Source of the DNA: a virus
DNA: 64,000 nucleotides
Virus record (IMG/VR): IMGVR_UViG_3300042900_000549
Coordinates: 19,722-83,721 of that record
Reading direction: 5' to 3' (one strand)
Under the pieces are notes generated by a model. It did not search any database. It had not been told where the DNA came from and was given only the letters and a program-made list of their open reading frames with translations. Numbering within the stretch: the stretch's first letter is position 1; every line of letters starts with the position of its first letter. Position numbers and translations under genes: made by a program. This document shows, piece after piece, positions 7,830 to 17,048 of this stretch.

Positions 7830-9887
7830 ATGCTATCTCATATCACGACCGATTTACATCAAGTATATCTTGAAGAAGTTTTTACTCCTCAATTAGGGAA
7901 ACCTGGGGCATCTACTCCAGCAAAATCCAAATCTTCTTCAGATATTGATGGTGACGGAGATGTTGACTCTTTTGAGAAAAAAGTTCGTCAAGTAGTTTAT
8001 GATGTTCGTCATATAATGAAAGAAAAGAAAGTTCCTGCTGAAAAAGCATTTGAACTGAGAACCTCAAAAACTAACTATGGTGCAGAAGTAATTAATACCG
8101 CGAAAGAAAAACTTGGCATTAGAGGTGGATCAGTAACTTCTGTGTCTGAAGAATCTTCTACAAGAATGGTGAAAGTAACTATAAATTATAAAAATGGTAC
8201 AATTGATAGGAGGAATGTACCTTATGGTGAAATCTCTCAATTAAGAAGTAAACCGACAATTAGTTCTGTTGAAATAAGTTCAAATAAAGTTTCTTATTCC
8301 AATTCTAGCAAAGGATTAGATCCAGTAGGTCAAGAAGACTCTGATATTAATAATGATGGTAAGGTAAATAAAACTGATGGATACCTTAAAAAAAGGAGAA
8401 GTGCAATTGGAGGCGCTATTGCATCAAGAACTTCTAAAAAGAAATTGAAAACTTATGGTGTAAGTGAAGAATTTTCAAATTGGAGAGAAGATCTTAAGGA
8501 AGTAGTTTCTAATGTTTCTGATGAAATTGCTTCAAGAAAGGAAAAGCAAATAAAAGAAAAACCTGTAAATAATTATAAAGATAAAATTGTTGTTATTAAT
8601 CCAACCTTTAGTGAAAAAAATGACATTCTTGGTGGTACAATATTAGAAGCATTTGAACTTAATGAAGACTATCTTAATGAGGCAGTAGATATTGCTACTG
8701 AGTTTTTCTGTAACTGCGGACTAAATGAGAATGGAGTTTATAGTGTTATTGAAGAACTTGGGGAAGAAAAATTCACTGAATTTGTTTTTGATCTTGCTGA
8801 AGAATATTTCTTAAGTGAATCTAGAACTTTAATTGGAAAGAAAAAATCTCCTGCAACTGGAAAACAATTAGGAATTTCTAGAAAAGCAGCACCAGGAAAA
8901 ACAACAAAAGCAGCAGTTGAAAAGGGTGGAACTACTTCTAAAATGCAATCAGCACCTCGCTCCGGAACTATTAAGAAAAAAGATATTGGAAAAGCAATAG
9001 ATGCAGATAAAGCAAAACAGGCAGTAGATACCGCAAAAAAAACTCAAGCACCTTCATCCGAAAAATCTAGGCCTGCCGGACAAGAAAAAATTCGTCAAAC
9101 AGCGAAGTCGGCAATTGCAAGAGCAACATCACCCGAAGCAAAAAAAACTGTTGGTAATATCGCAAAAGGTGCTGCCGATACTGTTGCTAGAGTTGGACTT
9201 TCTGCTTGGGAAGGTCATAAGAAAGCAATGGAAACTAAAAAGAAAGGTGGATCTGTTGCACAACAACTTGGTTCAGGTGCTGGAAAGGCATTGAAAAGTT
9301 TTTTCACAAGGGGAACTAAACAATTTAAAGAATGGGTTGAGTACTTGATTAGTGAAGGATATGATCTTTCTGATTCGACTACTGAAGAACTCTATGAAGA
9401 ATATGGATACTTATGTGAGAAGGCGGAAAGTGAGCAACAGCAAAAACTTTTTGGACTTGCTCTCTCAGTAAAGCGTGGCGACACACCAAGATCTGAAGCA
9501 AGTGCTGAAGTTATTAAAATTGTTGATACTATGAGTGAAAAGAAAATACGTGATTTTGCATCAACTTCTCATAGTGAAGTTCCTAAAAAAAAAGTAACTG
9601 AAGCGATTTCTAGAGTAAGACCTGGCCGCCGCACGGATACCGAAAGCCGACAGAGGGAGATTATGAAAATACAAACGGATAATGCAAGAGAAAAAATTGG
9701 TGAAGATATAGATTCTTTTGCAACGGCCAATCCAAATATATCTACATTGAATGTGAGAATTGCTAGATTGAAAGCGTTAAATGATCCGAATAAGGAAAAA
9801 CTACTAAAGACGTTAATTACTCAACAACAAAGACTTGAATTGCAGGCATCGACAAAAAAAACTAAGGTATCCGAACCTCAAACATAA
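7830..9887 (+). CDS. Large basic late protein with two EF-hand-like loops
   Basis: A 685-residue protein with a mosaic layout. Near the N-terminus is YLEEV, a possible L-x-E prohead-protease site. Two calcium-binding-like loops follow: DIDGDGDVDSFEKKV (about residues 38-52) and DINNDGKVNKTDGYL (about 168-182). An acidic region with repeated 'EDYLNEAVDIATEFF' and 'EYFLSES' type helices comes next. A Lys/Ala-rich tract resembling histone H1 lies at about 335-490. An acidic segment (EWVEYLISEGYDL) and a helical tail close it. It starts four bases after the preceding gene. The acidic helical part resembles the protein at 17049. I infer an internal head or core protein; function unproven. Confidence 0.65.
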   Translation: MLSHITTDLHQVYLEEVFTPQLGKPGASTPAKSKSSSDIDGDGDVDSFEKKVRQVVYDVRHIMKEKKVPAEKAFELRTSKTNYGAEVINTAKEKLGIRGGSVTSVSEESSTRMVKVTINYKNGTIDRRNVPYGEISQLRSKPTISSVEISSNKVSYSNSSKGLDPVGQEDSDINNDGKVNKTDGYLKKRRSAIGGAIASRTSKKKLKTYGVSEEFSNWREDLKEVVSNVSDEIASRKEKQIKEKPVNNYKDKIVVINPTFSEKNDILGGTILEAFELNEDYLNEAVDIATEFFCNCGLNENGVYSVIEELGEEKFTEFVFDLAEEYFLSESRTLIGKKKSPATGKQLGISRKAAPGKTTKAAVEKGGTTSKMQSAPRSGTIKKKDIGKAIDADKAKQAVDTAKKTQAPSSEKSRPAGQEKIRQTAKSAIARATSPEAKKTVGNIAKGAADTVARVGLSAWEGHKKAMETKKKGGSVAQQLGSGAGKALKSFFTRGTKQFKEWVEYLISEGYDLSDSTTEELYEEYGYLCEKAESEQQQKLFGLALSVKRGDTPRSEASAEVIKIVDTMSEKKIRDFASTSHSEVPKKKVTEAISRVRPGRRTDTESRQREIMKIQTDNAREKIGEDIDSFATANPNISTLNVRIARLKALNDPNKEKLLKTLITQQQRLELQASTKKTKVSEPQT

Positions 9888-10082
9888 AATGTTTTTTATG
9901 AACCAGAAGGCGATGTAATTTGTGAAAAAATAAGATAATAAAAATTTACGAACAAAAACTACCCCCCATCTCCGACAGATCATAGACTAAGATTTGGAAA
10001 ATTTGATGAATTGTTAAAATAAGTAAAATCTCTAAATATATTAGGATACAAAATCTCAAACAAATTCATTCGGGAGAAAACA
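9888..10082 (+). other. Intergenic region, possible decayed gene end
   Basis: About 195 bases without a convincing gene. Two short open pieces in different frames (FYEPEGDVICEKIR and DHRLRFGKFDELLK) look like a frameshifted coding remnant. A CTAAATA sequence at 10032-10038, a variant of the late box, lies upstream of the next gene. Confidence 0.35.
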
Positions 10083-10265
10083 ATGAAATTCAATGTATTA
10101 ATTAAACTCGGTGAAAATCTTGTCGAAATGTTCTGGGAGAGTTGCGAAGTTAAAAGATTCGTAGTACGTCTTCTTGAAAAGTATGCAAAAAGTACCGATA
10201 ATGATATTGATGATGTTGCGGTGAACTTAGTGAAAACAAAACTTCTCAATAACTGCCCAGAGTGA
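10083..10265 (+). CDS. Small conserved phage protein
   Basis: A 60-residue helical protein (MKFNVLIKLGENLVEMFWESC...). The start has a strong GGGAGA ribosome site. Its stop overlaps the next ATG (TGATG), so the two are translated together. No recognisable motif; function unknown. Pairing of a soluble small protein with a membrane peptide could fit a lysis or membrane role, but that is a guess. Confidence 0.6.
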   Translation: MKFNVLIKLGENLVEMFWESCEVKRFVVRLLEKYAKSTDNDIDDVAVNLVKTKLLNNCPE

Positions 10266-10435
10266 TGTTGGAGTGTTTTCTTCTTAACTGGGGAATTGCT
10301 CTTATTCTGGCTTTATTATTAGGATTGTCCGAAGCACTAGATGAAATTCCAAGTGTGAAGGCAAATAGTGTTCATAGATTAATTAAAAATATTTTAATAT
10401 CATTAGTCAAAAAAGATAAAACAAAGGAGAAGTGA
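10265..10435 (+). CDS. Small single-span membrane protein
   Basis: A 56-residue peptide. One hydrophobic segment (NWGIALILALLLGLSEAL, about residues 8-25) is followed by a Lys-rich tail. It overlaps the preceding stop by one base and ends inside the stem of a terminator. The length, single span and basic C-terminus would also fit a small holin or a membrane anchor, but nothing proves this. Confidence 0.6.
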   Translation: MLECFLLNWGIALILALLLGLSEALDEIPSVKANSVHRLIKNILISLVKKDKTKEK

Positions 10436-10450
10436 GAACTTCTCTTTTTT
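10427..10450 (+). terminator. Terminator overlapping gene end
   Basis: GAGAAGT pairs with ACTTCTC around a four-base loop, followed by a T run that merges into the next late promoter. The left arm encodes the last codons of the upstream gene. Confidence 0.85.
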
Positions 10451-10458
10451 TATAAATA
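10451..10458 (+). promoter_or_regulatory. Late promoter TATAAATA
   Basis: An exact T4-type late box placed directly on the T run of a terminator, 35 bases before the structural gene at 10493. The same terminator-late-box layout occurs at 16989-17019. Confidence 0.75.
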
Positions 10459-10492
10459 CTCATAGCAAAAAAAATAGTAAAAGGTAAAAAGA

Positions 10493-11392
10493 ATGGCACT
10501 CTGGGGAACTGCAGATAGTCTTTATTCGGTAGGAATTGTAACAGTAAACTACTCAACAAAACAAGTTATTGGATCTGGTACATCATTTACTGCTGTTGGA
10601 ATTTCTACTGGTGATGTAATTACTATTGGAGCAGGTGGAACTTTTGGTTCAGCAGTAATTTCTGGAATTACTTCTGATACACTTATTTCAATTGCTACAA
10701 CGCAATATTTAAGTGGTGCTGTTATTTCTGGAGTTGCTTATACACTTTCTGAGAGACCAGTATATACTCTTGAAGATTCAAACTACTCTTCAAATGTTGT
10801 TGGTCTAACTTCAACGGTTCCAACTCATAACATTTATGGTGTTGACATCTATGAAATGGCATCACTGACACCTGGTAATAGTGGTCTTGCTACACAATAC
10901 GGTGGATTCCATGCGGGATGGGTTGGTATTCATACTTATATTGATATGCATGGTAATCTAAGAGTTAAATCAGAAACTCTTGTAGCAATGTCAGGAATTA
11001 CAACTCTAGGGCAAGCGACATTTACTGCTGCTGGAGATGCTCTTGATGATTCTATATTCCCAGATCGTTATATTACTATTACTACTCAACCGGTAAGTTT
11101 GGTTGGCGTTGCTACAACTTCTACACAATCATTCTCAGTTGTTGCATCAGCAACACCAGATGCTACTCTTGCTTATCAATGGCAGTATTCATCCAATGCG
11201 GGTGTTGCATATACTGCAATTACCAGTCCTCTTAATAATATCGTTTATACTGGAACGACTGGAACTACCTTGGGAATTGGAAGCACAACAGTTGGCGCAA
11301 ATAGACCAGATGGTTTCTACTACCGTGTTGGAGTATCTACAACTGGCGTAGCAACTGTATTCTCCAATGGTGTAATTCTTGACTATGTTTGA
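10493..11392 (+). CDS. Virion structural protein with Ig-like domain
   Basis: A 299-residue Gly/Thr/Ser/Val-rich protein, typical of phage surface proteins. The N-terminal third (MALWGTADSLYSVG...) is beta-rich. Residues from about 200 to the end (TTQPVSLVGVATTSTQSF ... GFYYRVGVSTTGVATVFSN) look like an immunoglobulin-like domain of the kind found on phage decoration proteins. A late promoter lies just upstream. The role as head or tail surface protein is inferred from composition and promoter class. Confidence 0.7.
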   Translation: MALWGTADSLYSVGIVTVNYSTKQVIGSGTSFTAVGISTGDVITIGAGGTFGSAVISGITSDTLISIATTQYLSGAVISGVAYTLSERPVYTLEDSNYSSNVVGLTSTVPTHNIYGVDIYEMASLTPGNSGLATQYGGFHAGWVGIHTYIDMHGNLRVKSETLVAMSGITTLGQATFTAAGDALDDSIFPDRYITITTQPVSLVGVATTSTQSFSVVASATPDATLAYQWQYSSNAGVAYTAITSPLNNIVYTGTTGTTLGIGSTTVGANRPDGFYYRVGVSTTGVATVFSNGVILDYV

Positions 11393-11398
11393 TAATAT

Positions 11399-11785
11399 AT
11401 GATATTCAATGAACTAAATGAAGACAACTTTTTATTATTTGCTATTAAGAATTATGAAAATCCTCAAGCAGTCGCTAAAGAAGATTTTGATAAAGACTTA
11501 AATCATTTCAAATATATTAAAAGACTTTTAAAAAGGTATAAAAAAACAGGTGAATTAAAAACTCACCTGTTAATTAATCACTTTATTGTTTTGTATAATA
11601 TATTTGGTGAGGCAACTACTCCTATGTTATTTTTTAAATTGGAAAGAGAAATGTGGTCTCAAGTAAAAACTTTTATAATGTTTTTAAATCGTTTACCTGA
11701 GTTTCCAAAGTCTTATCTTAATGATATTCAAGTAGATTTAAATTGTTTAGAGCAACTTCAAAAAATTTACATTAAAGATGAATAA
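11399..11785 (+). CDS. Conserved cyanophage protein, unknown function
   Basis: A 128-residue helical protein (MIFNELNEDNFLLFAIKNYENPQ...) with central basic residues (KRLLKRYKKTGELKTH). It begins six bases after the structural gene and overlaps the next gene by eight bases, so it belongs to the same late transcript. I recall similar proteins widely in T4-like phages near the primase gene, but know no function. Confidence 0.7.
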   Translation: MIFNELNEDNFLLFAIKNYENPQAVAKEDFDKDLNHFKYIKRLLKRYKKTGELKTHLLINHFIVLYNIFGEATTPMLFFKLEREMWSQVKTFIMFLNRLPEFPKSYLNDIQVDLNCLEQLQKIYIKDE

Positions 11786-12008
11786 GATTGATAGGGTTAT
11801 ACAATATTTTAGAAATCTTAAAGAGGAAGCGCCAACAATGTCTTCTGGAAATGGAGGATTTAGTGGATCTTCTTCTTCTCAAGGTCCAACTGCAGGATTT
11901 GATCCCGTAATTGGATTTAGAAAAAGAATAGGTGGAAAAATTGATGGCAGATCTGTAGCAAAAAAATATAAAAATTGGATGAAATCTTTGGGATTACTTG
12001 AAAGATAA
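11778..12008 (+). CDS. Small conserved protein, Gly/Ser-rich centre
   Basis: A 76-residue protein: a helical N-terminus, a Gly/Ser-rich linker (about residues 21-38) and a basic C-terminal helix (KKYKNWMKSLGL). It overlaps the preceding gene by eight bases. The linker could allow cutting or flexible joining to a larger complex. Function unknown. Confidence 0.6.
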   Translation: MNKIDRVIQYFRNLKEEAPTMSSGNGGFSGSSSSQGPTAGFDPVIGFRKRIGGKIDGRSVAKKYKNWMKSLGLLER

Positions 12009-12080
12009 ATATAATTAATAGAAGTTTATTCTATGCTAAGGTGAGTTACAGGATACTAAACACTTACCCAAAGCAACGTC

Positions 12081-12467
12081 ATGTCCGAAGAATCCGTAAA
12101 GATCGCCGTGTTGGAACAAAAATTGGTAGATCTTAAAGATATAGTATTAAAAATTGATGATGCTATTGAAAAATTAAGTGAAGTAAACATTAACGTAGGA
12201 AAAATGCTTGCCGTCCATGAGCAAAAAATTGCAAAACAAGAAACTACGGACGAGATACTATTTGCAAAAATTGACAAACTCCGTGATAAAATGGACGGCG
12301 ATCATAACAAGGTATTGTCTAGAATACAAGAAATAGAAAAGCGTATTTGGGTTGGCGTAGGAGCAATTGCTACACTCTCATTTTTAATTAATCATTCTTC
12401 TCTTGTTGGAAAATTCTTGACTCCAGAACCAGCACCTGTTATAATACAGGAGAATATTAAGAACTAG
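12081..12467 (+). CDS. Coiled-coil protein with C-terminal membrane span
   Basis: A 128-residue protein. Residues 1-95 form a long heptad-rich coiled coil (VKIAVLEQKLVDLKDIVLKI...), and a hydrophobic segment near 96-112 (WVGVGAIATLSFLI) is a probable membrane span. This topology matches the XhlA-type haemolysin/lysis accessory family, but sequence motifs are too weak to assign it. It lies two bases before gene 61. A GATAAATA sequence at 12004-12011 may be a late promoter. Confidence 0.65.
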   Translation: MSEESVKIAVLEQKLVDLKDIVLKIDDAIEKLSEVNINVGKMLAVHEQKIAKQETTDEILFAKIDKLRDKMDGDHNKVLSRIQEIEKRIWVGVGAIATLSFLINHSSLVGKFLTPEPAPVIIQENIKN

Positions 12468-12469
12468 TT

Positions 12470-13438
12470 ATGAATTTGATTGAGGATAAGTTTATCAATC
12501 TTTTATCTCTTCGTTTAGAAAAATTTAAAAAGATTAAACCGGGACTTTATAATTGCCGTTGTCCTATTTGTGGAGACTCCCAAAAAAATAAATCAAAAGC
12601 AAGAGGATATTTTTATGATGTAAAAAATAACACTAATTTTAAGTGTCATAATTGTGGTGTAAACATATCTTTTAATAATTTTTTAAAACAAATTGACCCA
12701 ATTTTATATCGGCAATTTTCTATTGAGAAATTTAAAACTGGAACTACTGGGAAGAATTTTGTAGTTGAAGAACCCAAGTTTCACTTTGAAAAACCGAAGT
12801 TTCAAATTAAATTGAATCTTCCGAAAGCAACAGAAAATGAGGAAGCAAAAAAATATTTGGAAAGTAGAAAATTAAATCCTAATAAATTTTATTACAGTGA
12901 AAAATTTAAATCCTGGGTCAACTCAATACAACACACATTTTCAGATTTAAAGTATGAAGAACCAAGAATAGTAATCCCACTACTTTATAATAATAAGTTT
13001 GTGGGACTTCAAGGAAGATCTTTAAATTTAAAGTCTATTAAATATATTACTATAATGTTTGATGATGACGCACCAAAAATCTATGGTCTCGATGAAGTCC
13101 AAAAAAACAAAACTGTCTACATCGTGGAAGGTCCATTTGATTCCACATTCATTCTCAATTCAATTGCTTTATGTGGAGCTGATGGTGATCTTGATAAGTG
13201 GAATATTCACAATCGTGTTTGGATATACGATAACGAACCTCGTAATGCCGAGATTCACAAACGAATCGCAAAATGTATTGATAATGAAGAGAGAGTCGTA
13301 ATTTGGCCCGAAACAATTAAATGTAAGGACATTAACGATATGGTTTTATCTGGACTTAATGTTCAGTCTGTGATAGAATCAAATACTTACTCTGGTTTAG
13401 AAGCAAAACTTAAATTCACTACCTGGAAGAAAATATGA
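12470..13438 (+). CDS. 61: gp61 DNA primase
   Basis: Primase that makes RNA primers for lagging-strand synthesis with helicase gp41. The N-terminal zinc-binding domain shows CRCPICGD ... FKCHNCG. The C-terminal TOPRIM-like part includes VYIVEGPFDSTFI and the acidic WIYDNEPRN. At 322 residues it is close to T4 gp61 (342). It overlaps nrdA by four bases, so primase and ribonucleotide reductase are translationally coupled. Confidence 0.95.
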   Translation: MNLIEDKFINLLSLRLEKFKKIKPGLYNCRCPICGDSQKNKSKARGYFYDVKNNTNFKCHNCGVNISFNNFLKQIDPILYRQFSIEKFKTGTTGKNFVVEEPKFHFEKPKFQIKLNLPKATENEEAKKYLESRKLNPNKFYYSEKFKSWVNSIQHTFSDLKYEEPRIVIPLLYNNKFVGLQGRSLNLKSIKYITIMFDDDAPKIYGLDEVQKNKTVYIVEGPFDSTFILNSIALCGADGDLDKWNIHNRVWIYDNEPRNAEIHKRIAKCIDNEERVVIWPETIKCKDINDMVLSGLNVQSVIESNTYSGLEAKLKFTTWKKI

Positions 13439-15738
13439 GCAATGGAACAAACGTAGTCAAGAGAAATGGTTTAATTGAATCTCTTGACCTAGATAAGATG
13501 CACTTGATGGTTGAAGAGGCATGTAAGGGTCTTGCAGGTGTCTCTGCGAGTCAAGTTGAGATGACCTCTGGTATTCAATTCTATAGTGGAATCTCCACTC
13601 AAGAAATACAAGAAATTCTTATTCGCAGTGCAAGTGATCTTATTGATTTGGATCATCCAAACTATCAATTTGTTGCCGCCCGACTTCTTTTATTTTCTGT
13701 TCGCAAGCAACTTTATGGGAAGATGAAGGAACTTCCTAATCTTGAGCAACACATTTACCAGTGTGTTAATCATGAAGTTTATGATAAGGATATTTTCAAC
13801 AAATACTCCAAAGAAGAAATTGAACGTGCGGATTCTTATATTGATCACGACCGAGACTACCTGTTCACTTATGCAGGTCTTCGTCAAGTAGTTGATAAGT
13901 ATTTGGTTCAAGATCGTAGTAGTGGTGGAGTATATGAAACACCACAATTCATGTATATAATGATTGCTCTGACTATCTTTGCAGAGTATCCGAAAGAAAC
14001 TAGAATGTCTTACGTCAAGAGGTATTATGACGCAATATCCAAACACAAAATCAACATTCCCACACCAATCATGGCGGGTGTTAGAACCCCACTTCGTCAA
14101 TTTGCATCTTGTGTTTTGGTTGATGTTGATGACACCCTCGATAGCATCTTTAGCAGCGATATGGCTATTGGCAGGTATATCTCACAGAGGGCTGGTATTG
14201 GTATCAACGCAGGCCGAATCCGTGGTATCAACTCTAAAATCCGAGGTGGAGAAGTTCAGCACACTGGTGTTGTTCCTTTCCTTAAAAAGTTTGAATCCAC
14301 TGTACGATGCTGCACCCAAAATGGAATCCGGGGTGGATCTGCTACGGTTCATTTTCCAATCTGGCACCAAGAAATAGGGGATATTCTTGTACTGAAAAAT
14401 AACAAGGGAACTGAAGATAATCGTGTTCGCAAACTTGATTATTCAATTCAACTTAGTAAAATCTTTTATGAAAGGTTCATTCAAGATGGTGAGATTACTT
14501 TGTTCTCTCCGCATGATGTACCTAGACTTTATGATTCTTTTGGTCTTCCTGAGTTTGATTCTCTTTATGTAGAATATGAGAATAATTCATCCATTCCAAA
14601 GAAAACTATTCGGGCACAAGACCTCATTCTCAGTCTCCTCAAAGAACGTGCTGAAACTGGTCGTATCTACATTATGAATATTGATCATTGTAATTCACAT
14701 AGTTCCTATAAGGACCAAATTACAATGAGTAATCTTTGTCAAGAAATTACAGAACCCACAACACCAATCCAACATATTGATGATGATGGACCTCAAGAAA
14801 TTGCCACTTGTATTCTATCTGCAATAAATGTTGGTAAAGTAAAATCTGATGAGGAACTTGAGGAACTTTGCAATCTCTCTATTCGTTCTTTAGAGGAACT
14901 TATTGATTATCAAAACTATCCTGTCAAGGCAGCGGAAAACTTTACCAAGCGCCGTAGATCTCTTGGAATAGGTTATATTGGTCTTGCGCACTACCTTGCT
15001 AAACTTGGGTTCAACTACGACTCACAAGAGGCGTGGGATGCCGTTCACGGTCTTTCTGAGTCCTTCCAGTATTACCTTCTTAAAGTATCCAATCAGATTG
15101 CTAAAGAGAAGGGTCATTGTGAATATTTTGGTCGTACTAAGTATGCTGATGGCATTCTTCCTATTGATACATATAAAAAAGACGTAGATCAAATTTCATC
15201 CACACCACTTCAACATGATTGGGAAAGTCTTAGGGCATCTATCCTGGAACACGGTCTCCGGCACTCAACACTGTCCGCACAGATGCCTTCTGAGAGCAGT
15301 TCCGTTGTGTCAAATGCAACAAATGGAATTGAACCACCTCGTGGATACTTGTCCATTAAAAAGTCCAAGAAAGGACCACTTAAGCAAATTGTACCTCAGT
15401 ATCAATCACTTAAAAATAATTATACGCTTCTTTGGAATATGCCTAGCAATCGGGGTTATATTAATATTGTTGCTGTTATGCAAAAGTTCTTCGATCAAGC
15501 AATTTCTGGAAACTGGTCGTATAACCCAGAAAATTATGCCGATAATGAGGTTCCTGTTAGCGTAATGGCACAAGATATGCTCACTTGTTTTAAGTTGGGA
15601 CATAAAACCGCCTACTATCAAAACACTTATGATATTAAGACTGATGAGGTAGTTGAAGAATCAAAACCAGAACTTCAATCTCTTCTAAATGATATTATAA
15701 GTTCTGATGAAGATGCGTGTGAAAGTTGTGCGATCTAA
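13435..15738 (+). CDS. nrdA: Ribonucleotide reductase large subunit, class Ia
   Basis: Reduces ribonucleoside diphosphates to deoxy forms for phage DNA synthesis. The N-terminus has the start of an ATP-cone regulatory domain (VVKRNGLIESLDLDKM). Active-site landmarks are visible: FASCVLVDVDD (redox Cys), SNLCQEI (radical Cys with Asn and Glu) and MPSESSSVVSNATNG. The C-terminal thioredoxin-type pair is CESC. The 767-residue length is normal. Its partner NrdB follows, and a glutaredoxin is encoded at 46939. Confidence 0.97.
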   Translation: MSNGTNVVKRNGLIESLDLDKMHLMVEEACKGLAGVSASQVEMTSGIQFYSGISTQEIQEILIRSASDLIDLDHPNYQFVAARLLLFSVRKQLYGKMKELPNLEQHIYQCVNHEVYDKDIFNKYSKEEIERADSYIDHDRDYLFTYAGLRQVVDKYLVQDRSSGGVYETPQFMYIMIALTIFAEYPKETRMSYVKRYYDAISKHKINIPTPIMAGVRTPLRQFASCVLVDVDDTLDSIFSSDMAIGRYISQRAGIGINAGRIRGINSKIRGGEVQHTGVVPFLKKFESTVRCCTQNGIRGGSATVHFPIWHQEIGDILVLKNNKGTEDNRVRKLDYSIQLSKIFYERFIQDGEITLFSPHDVPRLYDSFGLPEFDSLYVEYENNSSIPKKTIRAQDLILSLLKERAETGRIYIMNIDHCNSHSSYKDQITMSNLCQEITEPTTPIQHIDDDGPQEIATCILSAINVGKVKSDEELEELCNLSIRSLEELIDYQNYPVKAAENFTKRRRSLGIGYIGLAHYLAKLGFNYDSQEAWDAVHGLSESFQYYLLKVSNQIAKEKGHCEYFGRTKYADGILPIDTYKKDVDQISSTPLQHDWESLRASILEHGLRHSTLSAQMPSESSSVVSNATNGIEPPRGYLSIKKSKKGPLKQIVPQYQSLKNNYTLLWNMPSNRGYINIVAVMQKFFDQAISGNWSYNPENYADNEVPVSVMAQDMLTCFKLGHKTAYYQNTYDIKTDEVVEESKPELQSLLNDIISSDEDACESCAI

Positions 15739-15806
15739 GTTTCATAACAATTAAAAACCTTAAATATGTTAGGGTGAGTTGAGTTCAAATTAATTAAAGA
15801 AAAAGT

Positions 15807-16982
15807 ATGCAGTACAATTTTATGGCACCAGAAGAGCAAAACATTAAAGGAATGACGGTTTTTAATACTAAAGAAGTGGATACTAAAAAGCAACCAATGT
15901 TTTTTGGTGCTCCTCTAGGAGTTCAAAGATATGACTCATATAAGTATCCAGTTTTTGATAAATTAACCCAACAACAATTAAGTTATTTTTGGAGACCCGA
16001 AGAAATCTCACTTCAAAAAGATCGCGGAGATTATCAAACTCTCCGTTCAGAACAGAAGCATATTTTTACTTCTAATTTGAAGTATCAGATTATGCTTGAT
16101 TCTATTCAAGGTCGTGGTCCCGGTATGGCATTTTTACCATATTGTTCGCTTCCTGAACTAGAGGCATGTATGACTGTGTGGGAATTTATGGAGATGATCC
16201 ATAGTCGCTCATACACTTATATTATCAAAAATATCTATTCAGATCCTTGCGAAATTTTTGATACAATTATTCATGATGAGCGTATTCTAGAACGCGCCGC
16301 AAGTATTACTGAATCTTATGATGAATTTATTCAATCAGCACAAAGTTATGGTACTTCTGAATCTTGGAAGCACAGACTTGAAGGAGTTAATTACGCAAAG
16401 GAGAATCTCAACGATGTTAAAAGAAAACTTTACAGAGCAGTCGCAAACGTTAATATTCTTGAAGGTATTCGCTTCTACGTTAGTTTTGCTTGCAGTTTCG
16501 CCTTTGGTGAACTCAAACTTATGGAAGGATCTGCGAAAATCATATCACTCATCGCAAGAGATGAATCACAACATTTAGCACTCACACAAAACATTCTAAA
16601 CAAATGGAAAGAGGGTGATGATCCTGAAATGCAACAGATTGCAAAAGAAGAAGAGGAGTGGGTTTATGCGATGTTTGATCGTGCGGTAAATGAAGAAAAG
16701 AAGTGGGCAGACTATCTTTTCAAAGATGGGTCTATGATTGGTCTTAATGATAAACTTCTTCAGAGATATGTTGAATGGATTGCAAATCGCCGTATGAAAG
16801 CAATTGGCCTCAAACCAGTTTATGATATTCCTGCGAATAATAACCCACTTCCTTGGACTTCTCACTGGTTGAATTCGAAAGGTCTTCAGGTGGCCCCTCA
16901 GGAAGTGGAAGTTGAAGCATATTTGATTGGTGGAATCAAACAGGATGTTAAGACAGATACATTTAGTGGATTTAAACTTTAA
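15807..16982 (+). CDS. nrdB: Ribonucleotide reductase small subunit
   Basis: Carries the di-iron/tyrosyl-radical cofactor for NrdA. Iron ligands and the radical tyrosine lie in LDSIQGR (Asp), EFMEMIHSRSYTYI (Glu, His, Tyr), FAFGELKLMEG and ARDESQHLALTQ (Glu, His). The 391-residue length matches the family. A 68-base gap separates it from nrdA, with no clear terminator. A strong terminator follows it and ends the unit. Confidence 0.97.
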   Translation: MQYNFMAPEEQNIKGMTVFNTKEVDTKKQPMFFGAPLGVQRYDSYKYPVFDKLTQQQLSYFWRPEEISLQKDRGDYQTLRSEQKHIFTSNLKYQIMLDSIQGRGPGMAFLPYCSLPELEACMTVWEFMEMIHSRSYTYIIKNIYSDPCEIFDTIIHDERILERAASITESYDEFIQSAQSYGTSESWKHRLEGVNYAKENLNDVKRKLYRAVANVNILEGIRFYVSFACSFAFGELKLMEGSAKIISLIARDESQHLALTQNILNKWKEGDDPEMQQIAKEEEEWVYAMFDRAVNEEKKWADYLFKDGSMIGLNDKLLQRYVEWIANRRMKAIGLKPVYDIPANNNPLPWTSHWLNSKGLQVAPQEVEVEAYLIGGIKQDVKTDTFSGFKL

Positions 16983-16988
16983 TGTATT

Positions 16989-17012
16989 GGGAGTTTCTAA
17001 CTCCCTTTTTTT
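16989..17012 (+). terminator. Terminator after nrdB
   Basis: GGGAGTT pairs with AACTCCC around a three-base loop, followed by seven Ts. The T run forms the first base of the late promoter that follows. Confidence 0.9.
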
Positions 17013-17019
17013 ATAAATA
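17012..17019 (+). promoter_or_regulatory. Late promoter TATAAATA
   Basis: An exact late box 30 bases before the gene at 17049 and fused to the preceding terminator. Confidence 0.75.
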
Positions 17020-17048
17020 AATATAAATTGTAAGACTTTAAAATTAAA

